64,000 nt of DNA from Corylus avellana (taxonomy: Eukaryota; Streptophyta; Magnoliopsida; Fagales; Betulaceae): contig NC_081543.1 in the NCBI RefSeq assembly GCF_901000735.1, positions 13,853,574 through 13,917,573 of the forward strand, in the 5' to 3' direction. The notes beneath the pieces were generated by a model. It searched no databases. It was given only the letters and a program-made list of their open reading frames with translations, and was not told where the DNA came from. The translations under genes were made by a program, and so were the position numbers. Shown here one piece after another: positions 46,108 through 56,014 of this stretch; position 1 is the first letter of the stretch; each line of letters begins with the position of its first letter.

Positions 46108-48100
46108 CAAGGTCTGAATATTTGCAATCCTCAATCTCGCTTTTGCTTTGGATTGGAATTATATAGTAATCAAGTTTTTCTTTTGAGTAAACCCTGCTGG
46201 CCATTCACTGGATGCAGTGAAGCAGTGGCATGGATTTGGTTACTATCTACTCAATGCATAGTGTGACAGGATTGTCTAGAATAGAGTCAGTTGGTAACAC
46301 TGCTGTCTTTGTTTTGAGCTTTGTCTATTCATTGAGCTCTTCCCACTTTCTGATTTATAAAACTTAAGTAGGCTACCTTGAATGAGGTGTTAGCAGTTTG
46401 CTTTGTATCAATCTTAACTAGAGTTTTTATGATATCTTTTGTATGTATCTCAGTGGATGTGAGAAATCAAATGTAAAAGGAATGATGTTAGGGCCTTTAG
46501 ATATGTTTGGCATAATTCTTGAGAATTAAGGCTGGGATAATTTCCCTAGAAGTTCTAGACAGTTTTGTGTGTATGGTAATGCCGTTATAAATGGTTAATT
46601 GATTTTGTATCATAAAATTGAGCAAGAAGGTTTATAATACTCTCATCTTGTTGGGGCTGTTCAAACTCATTCTGGGATCTGAAGCTTATTAGTGAAGATT
46701 GTCCTTTGTTGGGTGGGGCCAGTGGCTCATTAAAAAAATGAAAAATGTCTTTCACAAAAGAGTCATATATGTAATGAGCACAGAATAATGGGCAATCTTT
46801 TAAATATTGTTAATCATATAATCATTTCAAAGTCCTTTGATCTTAAATAAGATCTTTTGCATGGCAACCAGAAATGGCTAAAGAACAGTAAGCTTGAAAG
46901 GCTCAGAGGGGTTAGCAGTCTGAAAGCATAATAAGCTGCAGAGAAAAGAATAACTTAGTTTGATCTTTCATTTGACAAAGCATTGGATTTTCATGTGGAT
47001 TGTCATTCACCCTCTGCAGATATTTTGAATCTTATAATCATGCTGTGTTACTTATAGTTTGACCTCTCCTATGACAAAGCATTTGATTTTCATGTGCATT
47101 TCCTTTCACCCTCTGCAAATACTCCGAATCTTATAACCATTTGATTTTGAGCTCCCTGCCACATACACTACTCCTTCTCCTTTATATTGAATGTGAGCTT
47201 TGCCATTTACAATACAAGCCATGTACATATCACTGGCAACAAGATTCACATTTTGAAGCTTAAATGTATATTCCGAGCTTAATCATCATTAAGACAACGA
47301 AGTAATTTGATTATTAGTTTAATCCTACAAAGCTTCGTCCTTATATACTTAAAATACCGCAACTCCTACTTACATCAAAATTACTCACTCACAGTATAAG
47401 CTCATCTTACACAACATAAATCAACTCAATTTCTCCTCTTATTTGGCCAAACTCAAGCTACAACTCACACCAAAAGTCTTCCCCAAATTCGGTTAACACC
47501 TAGCAAAATCAAACCCATCTTACATCTGAAAATCCCAAAACCTCCTCCAATCGGCCAACACTTACAAAACATCACTCAAGTCGCACTTAAAATTCACCCT
47601 CACTCTCATGAACCCATAACTCCCAAAGAGAATAACTTTATAAGGACTTAGCACAAATTAAGTCATTTGTGCCCCCTAATAAGAGAGAGACACATAAGTG
47701 TGGGACATCAAAAGGAAGATAGACGACAACACCGAAAGAAACACCATCCCATGGCATCGCCCATGCCCACTGGAAGATACCCAAACACGTTCAGCGTACC
47801 ACTCTTTGTATGACCCACCAACATTAGCCCAAAGCCACCGTAGTTTGTAATTCAAACTACAAACATCCACATAGATAACTACACCTCAACAACATAATCC
47901 AAAAGCTCTGAAAACCCCAAATGCCCAAAATCACGCTCATAGACACTAATAGGCGCGAAATATCCACCCTGTTCACCCAAATCAGAAAATGGGCAACACA
48001 CCATCCGCTTATCAATTGAAGTAACCTCAAGAGGCGAGCACAACATATTCGAAAAAAGATTATTATTTTTTTATTCTTTTTTCATAACGTTAATTGAGAA
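46108..48100. other. Intergenic DNA downstream of the OEP40-like gene
   Basis: The first few hundred bases are probably 3' UTR. Beyond it no gene was seen. The stretch includes a diverged tandem duplication at 46960-47146. The minus-strand ORF at 47676-47870 shows no family features. Confidence 0.6.
46960..47146. repeat. Diverged tandem duplication, period about 100 bp
   Basis: tttgatctttcatttgacaa...cttataatcat at 46960-47045 is followed by tttgacctctcctatgacaa...cttataaccat at 47062-47146, about 85% alike by eye. Non-coding. Confidence 0.75.
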
Positions 48101-48101
48101 A

Positions 48102-48300
48102 AAAATGTTTGGAAAAATTACACTCTACCCCCCAAAGTTTGCAGCAATTTTCAATTCGATTATCAAAGTTTCAATTTTTGCAATCTACCCTTCCAAAATT
48201 TTAATTTTTTTCAATTCAGCCATTCCGTCAGTCAAAGCCGCCTTGACTGACGGAACAGTGATCATGTGTGACGCACGTGATCACTTCTGACCTTTTTCTA
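48102..48300. repeat. Transposon-like terminal fragment beside the LRR remnant
   Basis: ggaaaaattacactctaccccccaaagttt-type sequence, a common start of plant MITE and LTR remnants, followed by gtcagtcaaagccgccttgactgac (a short hairpin) and an acgcacgtgatcac palindromic patch. It abuts the truncated 3' end of the LRR fragment. No second terminus was found. Confidence 0.35.
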
Positions 48301-48326
48301 CCGAAAATGCCCCCATCTCCTTCAGT

Positions 48327-48812
48327 TTAGAACCCATGAAACCAAAACTCCGGGAGGGGACCTGAGATTTTGTTGAATCCAATGTCCAAGTAAACGAGAT
48401 TTGGAATGTATAGAGTAGGTGCAGGGAAAGGACTTGAGAAGAGGTTGTTACTAAGGCCTAACTCTTGAAGCGATGAGAGATCTGTGAAGGTGTCGGGAAT
48501 AGTGCCTAAAAACCAGTTGTTGTTGAGGTGAAGCAGGGACATATCAGTGAGGAAAGAGAGCTCCTTGACGAGAGTGCCTTGAAGATTTGCATGGTTGAAA
48601 TCTATGCCGGCAACAACAGGGCCACCTTGAGAATCTGCACAAAAGACTCCTTTGTAAGAACAAACATCGGAGCCAACCCAAGTGTCTAAAATCCCCAGTG
48701 GGTCTTCTTTGACTGCAGATTTCCATGCCAGGAGAGGAGTGTAAGCTCTCTTGAGCTTTGAAACCGGAGGCCCAGAAGCAGACTCCTCAATCTCAATATC
48801 GATCTCAATCAC
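48327..48812 (-). pseudogene. Truncated LRR gene fragment (LRX / At4g06744-like N-terminal domain)
   Basis: The minus-strand frame shows the cap sequence KLKRAYTPLLAWKSAV, the TWVGSDVCSYKGVFC block and GIDFNHANLQG, then about four LRRs (LLHLNNNWFLGTIPD, LQELGLSNNLFSS, LVYLDIGFNKISG). This is the N-terminal LRR domain of extracellular LRX or related cell-wall proteins. The frame has no ATG: it reaches a GTG at 48812 and an in-frame TAG at about 48860, with no signal peptide. At the 3' end it stops at 48327, where unrelated repeat-like DNA begins, so most repeats and any extensin tail are missing. An upstream exon across the 49087 gap cannot be excluded (a ctgtag acceptor-like site lies near 48860). 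Confidence 0.7.
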
Positions 48813-49086
48813 CCTCCACTGCCGGAAATCACCAAAGCTTTTTTCAGAAATCTACAGATTTTAATTTCGTTTCATCATTTAATTTCGTTTTCGTTTTCTC
48901 TAAGTTAGGAAAAAAAAGAAAAGAAGAGAAAACAAAAGTATCAAAAGCTCGATGTGAATACGTAGTTCATGATCTCCTTTTTTTTGCAATAGTGTAACGG
49001 AACGTTGAGTTTCCTGCAGTTGTTCTAAGGCTCTTTATTTATTTTCTCTTTCTCAGTTGTAATTTCTGATTTCATGGCATTATTTT

Positions 49087-49186
49087 NNNNNNNNNNNNNN
49101 NNNNNNNNNNNNNNNNNNNNNNNNNNNNNNNNNNNNNNNNNNNNNNNNNNNNNNNNNNNNNNNNNNNNNNNNNNNNNNNNNNNNNN
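49087..49186. other. Assembly gap of exactly 100 N
   Basis: Second placeholder gap. It separates the LRR fragment from the inverted duplication, so their distance and relative order are unproven. Confidence 0.99.
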
Positions 49187-49479
49187 AAATTACAATCTTC
49201 GCATCAAAAATTACGGCCCGAAGCGTATTAATATTTCCTTCCATCACCTTCCTTCACTCTCTTTCTCTCCTTCCATTCTGGTCATATTCTAATGCGCTTC
49301 GGGCCGTTCAAACACGCTTCGGGTGGAATATTTATTAATCATATTCTCACCCCTGCTTTGTTGAAAATACGAATATATATATATATATATTTTTTTTTTC
49401 TTCAAAATATTTTTTTTTTCCCTTTCCCTCAAAATGTATTTTTTCGTATTTTGAATTTGGTATTTTGAATTGAAATACC

Positions 49480-50608
49480 AAATTTTCCTTTGAATTGAAA
49501 TGGACAAAAATAAATTATTGGTATATATGATAATTATATGTTCTAAAAATATATTTTGAAGGAAAGGAAAAATATATATATATTTTTCGTATTTTCGTAT
49601 AAGGAAAAAAAAATGTCAAATTATAATTTATTCAAAAAACGTAAGTCGATAAGAACAGATAAATTTATTCACTTAATCATTACTTTCACAGAAAACCGGC
49701 TAAATCATATGGCTACTTTGCGAATACTTTTCTTGTTTTTATTTATGTTCTTGTTTCTTTTAGTTTCTCCTTTTAAGACAAAAGTCGCAAGATATGGCTC
49801 TAAGAAGTATTCCAATAACGGAGTAATTGAGAATTGTGGGATTGACTTATCCTTTTTTGTGAGTCAAATAATATATTTTTCATTTAAAGTTGAATATTAT
49901 ATTAAATTGAAAGTTTTAAAGTTTAGGAAATAATTGCATAAGTACCGAAAGTAAAAGAGTTTTAAATAAAGTTTTTCCTTAATTTAAATAAATTTGAAAA
50001 AAAAATAAAAAATGCAGCTTCAAACGTTCTATTAAAATAAAATGGCCACGTACGGAAGGAAACGTTCTACTATATATGCAAATATTATAATGGGCAAACT
50101 GATCGATGTTATATTTTTCAAGAAAATTCAACTCTCTTTAACACTTACTTTTCTCTAGTTCATGCAGAGAGCTGAGCACCATTTCCGTCACCGTTCATAT
50201 GAGATGGAGTGGTGGGCGGCGTACTGTAGTGTTCTGTCGGGCATGGTGGAGCAATAATCGTCTGTGGGAAGCTGGATGAAGCTGAGTGATCAATCGCCTC
50301 CTGGCCAGATGAAGGTGCCGCATCTGTAGGTGTGACACAATTGGCTTTGATGTATTTCCACAGCTGGGTAAGAAGAAAAGTAGTAATGACACCAGTGACA
50401 GCGGAGACGATCGCAATTCCCATGTCCTTTGCGAAATCGTACCCAAGAGAGGTCTTGCTTACGGAGCCCGGAGACGGAGGAGCCGCCAGAGATGGAGGAG
50501 GATTCCCACGGCCAACAACACCTTCCATCATTCTTATTTGCGGATTGAGCAGAAAGTTCATTTTTTCGTTATGCATATTTTTACAGAGTTCATTATATGC
50601 ACAATTTT
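49480..50608. repeat. Inverted duplication, left arm
   Basis: The reverse complement of this segment matches 53811-54935, about 95% by eye, including the 133-aa gene and about 650 bp of its downstream DNA. The arm ends at the gene's 5' side near 50608, where a palindrome-rich tract starts. Confidence 0.9.
50160..50561 (-). CDS. Single-pass membrane protein, inverted copy 1
   Basis: 133 aa from ATG 50561; a second ATG pair 10 codons later (50531) would give 123 aa. The frame is open further upstream through a repeat tract but that part is not shared with copy 2, so it is not used. The N-terminus is Pro/Ser-rich (GRGNPPPSLAAPPSPGS). One strong transmembrane helix lies at about residues 48-66 (GIAIVSAVTGVITTFLLTQL), followed by WKYIKANC and a Ser/Thr/Pro-rich polar tail. 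Family not recognised and no function assigned. The topology suggests a tail-side soluble domain of about 60 residues. Copy 2 is at 53853-54254 on the other strand. Confidence 0.65.
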   Translation of the reverse strand: MNFLLNPQIRMMEGVVGRGNPPPSLAAPPSPGSVSKTSLGYDFAKDMGIAIVSAVTGVITTFLLTQLWKYIKANCVTPTDAAPSSGQEAIDHSASSSFPQTIIAPPCPTEHYSTPPTTPSHMNGDGNGAQLSA

Positions 50609-50629
50609 GCTCAACATAAATAGAGCCCT

Positions 50630-50830
50630 GAGAAAAAGTTCTCACACGAGAGAGCTTTTTCTCAACATAAATAGAGCCCTGTGTAACAATTTCGCCAAAA
50701 AAACCTCTCACACGCGCCAAAAAAACTCTCACACGAGAGAACTTTTTCTCTCGTGTGAGAGAAATAGTTCTCACACGAGAGAAAAAGTTGTCTCGTGTGA
50801 GAGAAATAGTTCTCGAGAACTATTTCTCTC
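50630..50830. repeat. Cluster of nested palindromes built on ctctcgtgtgagag
   Basis: The motif and its complement alternate at least six times. There is a 16-bp perfect stem with a 4-base loop (50726-50761), a second hairpin (50747-50782), and a 32-bp uninterrupted palindrome (50799-50830, centre ctcgag). A direct repeat of caacataaatagagccctg (about 50609-50629 and 50662-50682) flanks its left part. Confidence 0.9.
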
Positions 50831-50922
50831 AAAAGTTCCAAAAATTCTCTCGATATTTATTACATATTAATTATTTTGTATACAACTGATCAAACAAAGC
50901 TCTCTTGTAGATACAATATATA

Positions 50923-51366
50923 TGTTAGAACAGTTTTCAACACAGTGAATATACTTTCTTCGGGGTCTTTAATACATCGTCGTGCAGGGGGTCCTCGGGG
51001 AATCTGGGACCCTTCGATGCCAAAGTCAGAAAGTTTCTAACTCAATAATATGTGAGAATATTTCAGTATGTTTTAGCCTCTTTTAGTACCTTGTGTCGAG
51101 GCCTATTTATAGGCTCAGGGAGATGAAGTAGACTTGGACTGGATCTTCTTATTTGAATTGGTTTGAGAGTCCAGAGTTGAGATAGAACTCAACAGCTATC
51201 ATGTAAAGATAAAGATTCAACAGATATCATGTAGAGATAAGTAGGACGTCTTTATTCCAATATTATCATAATTAGAATATAAGACTATCAATTAATTAAA
51301 TAGTCATTGCTATTTAATTAATATCCCAGAATTTGGTAAGCTTGTAGTGTGAATTTATTCCCAACA
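50923..51366. repeat. Probable solo LTR
   Basis: 444 bp starting tgttagaaca and ending cccaaca, flanked by atata and gtata (4 of 5 match, as for an aged 5-bp target duplication). It contains a TATA-like ctatttatagg near 51108. No internal retrotransposon domain is adjacent. Confidence 0.5.
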
Positions 51367-51452
51367 GTATACATTAATTATTTAGTAGTACACAACAGCT
51401 AGCATTTAATTAAGACTATGGCCTATGAAGCTTCATTAAAGAAAGAACTCGA

Positions 51453-51902
51453 TCACATGTTGCCTTCAATTTGAATTGCTTCAAGCTGATCAAGTTGAGG
51501 ACGTTGGGCCATGCAGATAATGAGAAGAGCAGGAATGGATTGGAGGGTGTCACAAAACCATAACATAAACCGCTTCAACAGACCCCATAGCATTTCATAC
51601 CAAGGGGATAAGATAACCAGTATGGGAAACACAAACCAGAAAAGTGGTGATGGGAAAAAGATGGAGGCGAGCAATGAAAGAGTGAGGGGAGCCGAGAAAT
51701 CTCCTGGCCTCAACTGAACAGGCTCCACTGTAAGAGGGAGCTTCACGGAGGTGAAGAGGAAGAGAAGTATGGAAATGGCAAGAGACAGATATGCCATCAC
51801 AAAGATTTCGTTGTAAATGTTAGGAGGTTGAGGTATGAGGAGCCAAAGACTGAGATTGATTAGTGGGGGAACCACATATCTCAAATCTGCCACAAAATGC
51901 AT
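51453..51902 (-). CDS. Small multi-pass membrane protein, copy 3
   Basis: 149 aa, intronless, ATG at 51902. About 70% identical to copies 1 and 2 by eye. It shares the N-terminal DLRYVVPPL block, the first hydrophobic segment (LFLFTSVKLPL), the central LTLSLLASIFFPSPLFWF segment and the ILSPWYEM turn. The segment after the N-terminal block differs (WLLIPQPPNIY instead of GKPWAEDHSL), and the C-terminus is QIEGNM. Conservation of the hydrophobic segments with changes in loops indicates a functional protein. A TATA box lies at 52011-52020. No named family recognised. Confidence 0.78.
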   Translation of the reverse strand: MHFVADLRYVVPPLINLSLWLLIPQPPNIYNEIFVMAYLSLAISILLFLFTSVKLPLTVEPVQLRPGDFSAPLTLSLLASIFFPSPLFWFVFPILVILSPWYEMLWGLLKRFMLWFCDTLQSIPALLIICMAQRPQLDQLEAIQIEGNM

Positions 51903-52010
51903 CCTCCAGAAAGCAATAACTCCTAAACGTACAAGTGTTTATTTATTATTTTTTTTTTTCTCTCTCTCTTTTTTAAGTTACTCCTCGTCATTGATTAGTG
52001 GTTATTTATA

Positions 52011-52020
52011 GGCGACTCGT
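52011..52020 (-). promoter_or_regulatory. TATA box of membrane-protein copy 3
   Basis: The minus strand reads tataaataac about 110 bp upstream of the ATG, similar to copies 1 and 2. Confidence 0.55.
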
Positions 52021-52206
52021 GAGACCTCTACATAAAACCAAAGTCGGAGGAAACTTCCTTTAGGACAAAGTTCAGACAGTGATTACTCCTTTAGGATTCC
52101 CCCAATTATTTCAAAGTCAAAATAATCTGTGTATGAAAAAGCCTTGAGTTACATAACAAGTCGTTATAGGCTGCAATGTTGGAAACATTTCCGAGCTGAG
52201 AAACCG

Positions 52207-52304
52207 TACAAAATTACTTTATGAAAGAATTTTTTCTATACAAAATTCTATCATAAAGTATAGAATTTTTTCTATCCAAAATTCTATCATAAAGTAATTT
52301 TGTA
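52207..52304. repeat. Short inverted repeat with internal tandem units
   Basis: 27-bp arms at 52207-52233 and 52278-52304 are complementary with one mismatch (tacaaaattactttatga...). The loop holds a second related copy of caaaattctatcataaagta. Likely a small fold-back MITE or remnant. Confidence 0.65.
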
Positions 52305-52901
52305 TAGAATTGAAATCGGGTTTATTTATTTATGGCTTTTGTTTAGGGTTTATATAGGGAGTAGGTGAGGGATTGGGGAAGATTTGGACCGTGCATGTGG
52401 CTAGATCTAAATCATATCCCGGCACTTTTTTAAGCGTTGACTTAAAAAAATTGCCGGAATTTTTTTTTTTTTTTTTTTTTTTAATTTAAAAAAATAGTAA
52501 CTTAGGGTCTGTAATTCATCTATCTAACCGCGTACATGGTATCATGCATAAAGGAATATAAGTCGGTTTGTCACAATTTAAGATGTTTTCAGTATGCACC
52601 ACTCACATATGGATGGATGCATTAAAATAAAATTGGGACCATTTAAGGGATCTTTCTGACTTGCATGTAAAATGGCTAGTAATTATTGTCGAGTACACTG
52701 ATTGATACTTACAGAAAGAGGAGGAGGAGGAGGAAATTTAGGACCTGTTTTGCAAGTCGGACCCCATTAATTACGTCATTCACAATTTGTACGATGCGCG
52801 TGTGGGGTCACTTCTTAAATTGGAAAACAGGGAAGCCCAAGAGGAATTAGGAAAGCTGGGAGAGAGAGAGACAGATTTGCCACACGCATATACCCTAGAG
52901 G

Positions 52902-53754
52902 CAGTGGCGGATCCGGGAGTTGATTTTACCGGGAGCATCAATAAAATAATAAAATATAATGATAAATAATTTTTTTTCTCTTTATATATTATATTTTTAT
53001 TATAATATGGTAAATACAATAATAAAAAAAAATTATACCACAATATATGTATCACAAAAAGCATATTTATATGCTAAATTGATATATTAGTTATCATGTA
53101 GGCACTAGTGCAAAAGTAAAAGAAAATACAAAATACAAAGTGCCTAAAATTGCATTCTATGTAGTCTTAGAGAAACAAAATCATTAAGTATTAAATCTGA
53201 ATCGAAGCTTTCAGTAATTCCCCTTTCAATGTAGACAAGTAAATTATCTTTAAGAAATTTATCTTTCATTTTGCTACGAAGTATTGTTTTAATAATTGTT
53301 TACTTCTCATACTCTAATGATATTATAATAAAATTATTAGCATATTCCGATAGCTATTAGCCTAAAATGAATGAATAAAAAGAATAAATCTAAGATTGGT
53401 AATAATCTTCTGAAACTTGTTGATGCTTGAAAAAAATCTCAAAGTACTATATAAAACGCACCAAAAAAAAAAAAAAAAACAACAACAGTATTGTTTTAGA
53501 ATAAGATAAACAAAATGCCAAAGATTGATAAATAAACATTAAATTTCTTGACTTTTTTTTTTTTTTTTTAATGTGACACCGAAACAGCTGGAGGAGTTTT
53601 TTACTTTTTTATTTTTATTTTTTTTAAAAAAAAATTTTGTTACCTGGGGCAGTAAACAATTCAGCCAAAAAAATATTTAAAAAAAAAAAAAAAAAAAAAA
53701 AAAATTTACCAGGGGCGACCGCCCCCAGGTCGCCCCTGCTTCTCCCCGCCACTG
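52902..53754. mobile_element. hAT-type non-autonomous transposon
   Basis: 853 bp flanked by a perfect 8-bp duplication cctagagg (52894-52901 and 53755-53762). Its ends are cagtggcgga and the complement cgccactg. An 8-bp TSD and CAGTGGCG ends are typical of a common plant hAT group. Only the last codons of the transposase remain. A GC-rich hairpin (aggggcgacc...ggtcgcccct) lies near the right end. Confidence 0.92.
53144..53296 (-). pseudogene. hAT transposase C-terminal remnant
   Basis: About 50 codons ending in TAG, with the pattern LRSKMKDKFL then VYIERGITESF, as at the C-terminal dimerisation end of plant hAT (TTF-type) transposases. Everything upstream of this is deleted. Confidence 0.75.
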
Positions 53755-53810
53755 CCTAGAGGGGCAGTTCAGTCATATGGGGAGTTCAGTGTAACAGTGT
53801 CAACTTCAAG

Positions 53811-54935
53811 TTGTGCATATAATGAACTCTGTAAAAATATGCATAACGAAAAATGAACTTTCTGCTCAATCCGCAAATAAGAATGATGGAAGGTGTTGTT
53901 GGCCGTGGGAATCCTCCTCCATCTCTGGCGGCTCCTCCGTCTCTGGGCTCCGTAAGCAAGACTTCTCTTGTGTATGATTTCGCAAAGGACATGGGAATTG
54001 CGATCGTCTCCGCTGTCACTGGCATCATTACTACTTTTCTTCTTACCCAGCTGTGGAAATACATCAAAGCCAATTGTAACACACCAACAGATGCGGCACC
54101 TTCATCTGGCCAGGAGGCGATTGATCACTCAGCTTCATCCAGCTTCCCGCAGAGGATTATTGCTCCACCATGCCCGACAGAACACTACAGTACGCCGCCC
54201 ACCAGTCCATCTCATATGAACGATGACGGAAATGGTGCTCAGCTCTCTGCATGAACTAGAGAAAAGTAAGTGTTAAAGAGAGTTGAATTTTCTTGAAAAA
54301 TATAACATCGATCAGTTTGCCCATTATAATATTTGCATATATAGTAGAACGTTTCCTTCCGTACGTGGCCATTTTATTTTAATAGAACGTTTGAAGCTGC
54401 ATTTTTTTTTTCTCAAATTTATTTAAATTAGGGAAAAACTTTACTTAAAACTCTTTTACTTTCGTACTTATGTAATTATTTCCTAAACTTTAAAACTTTC
54501 AATTTAATATAATATTCAACTTTAAATGAAAAATATATTATTAGACCCACAAAAAAGGATAAGTCAATCCTACAATTCTCAATTACTCTGTTATTGGAAT
54601 ACTTCTTAGAGCCATATATTGCGACTTTTGTCTTAAAAGGAGAAACTAAAAGATACAAGAACACAAATAAAAACAAGAAAAGTATTCGCAAAGTAGCCAT
54701 ATGATTTAGTCAGCTTTCTGTGAAAGTAATGATTAAATGAATAAATTTATCTGTTTTTATTGACTTACATTTTTTGAATAAATTATAATTTGACTTTTTC
54801 TTTTTTTTTCCTTATACGAAAATACAAATTTTTTTTTTTTTTTCCTTTCCTTCAAAATATATTTTTAGAACAAATAATTATCATATATACCAATAATTTA
54901 TTTTTGTCCGTTTCAATTCAAAGGAAAATTTGGTA
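53811..54935. repeat. Inverted duplication, right arm
   Basis: Reverse-complement partner of 49480-50608; the arms are separated by 3.2 kb. It begins 49 bp after the hAT target duplication. Confidence 0.9.
53853..54254 (+). CDS. Single-pass membrane protein, inverted copy 2
   Basis: 133 aa with the same start, membrane helix and tail as 50160-50561. I count about seven amino-acid differences (for example Pro to Leu at 31, Gly to Val at 40, Val to Ile in the helix, Gly to Asp near the end) and no frameshift or stop. The upstream DNA differs from copy 1: here a short unique spacer and a hAT element replace the palindrome cluster, so the two copies probably have different promoters, or only one is expressed. 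No function assigned. Confidence 0.65.
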   Translation: MNFLLNPQIRMMEGVVGRGNPPPSLAAPPSLGSVSKTSLVYDFAKDMGIAIVSAVTGIITTFLLTQLWKYIKANCNTPTDAAPSSGQEAIDHSASSSFPQRIIAPPCPTEHYSTPPTSPSHMNDDGNGAQLSA

Positions 54936-55152
54936 TATAGAACATATAATATATTTTTCTCCGTTGCACAACAGCCGACCACGTCACAATCAATCCACAG
55001 AAGTAAACTTTTCTCTCTTTTTTTCCTTTTAATTTCCTCTGGTATGGTGTGATCCACATTTTTTTTTTTTTTTTTTTTTTTTTTGGGTTTACAGGTTGTT
55101 TAGTTGCTGAAAAGATTATAGGAAAACAAAGAAATGAAGTACAAGAGCTTTT

Positions 55153-55183
<31 letters not shown>

Positions 55184-55628
55184 GTAGAAGACCAAAAACC
55201 CGCACCTTGAATTCTATCATACAGTCGTGTTTGGCCAAGGGAAATTAAAAGATCGATATCTAGAATTTTAGTTTCTTGCATGTTTGCTACCTCTCTAGGC
55301 GACAGAGAAAAATTTCTAGGTACTTTTGTGACGATCTAAGTCCCATTAGTTGACTCAAAGGTTTTTTTATTTTTTTTTATTTAAAAAAAAGTTGACTTAA
55401 GTTAACGATGAGAATTGATGAATTAAAAATATATATAATAATAATACTAATAATAATAATAAAATAGTAAAATATAAATAATACTAATAATAATAATAAT
55501 AATAATAAAATAAAAAAGAATATATATATATATTAAAAGCCCTAGGCGCCTACTACAAAGAAAAAAACCCTAAGCTCCTTAAAACCTATTTTGTGTCGGT
55601 CTCTTTGTACAACCTATTGCCTTTTCTT

Positions 55629-55665
<37 letters not shown>

Positions 55666-56005
55666 ATGATTTGTAGCATTTCTTAATATACGTACATATG
55701 GATTGCTTCAAAATATGTAGATATATATAATGTTTTGAAGGATTTATAAATATATACATGAGGACTACTTTAAAGCGTATATATATATAATGATGGAAGT
55801 ATTTATAAATACACGTACATCTGGAATGTTTCAAGATATATATATGATGATGGTTCAAACTAGTATTCATATATATATACAGATGCAGTACCTCGGCGTG
55901 TATATATATATAAGTTCAACAAGGTTTGTAGTATACTTAGCTATATATGTATATAAATATAGAATAAATGAGAGTAATTTTTTTATAGACAAATAATTCA
56001 AAATA
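54936..56005. other. AT-rich intergenic DNA with microsatellites
   Basis: No gene seen. It contains long poly-T runs (about 55060-55083 and 55157-55182), an AAT/TAA repeat tract (about 55435-55510) and TA repeats (about 55632-55660), followed by diverged tandem blocks with tatatat and tttataaat (about 55660-55970). Confidence 0.65.
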
Positions 56006-56014
56006 CATTAAGAT

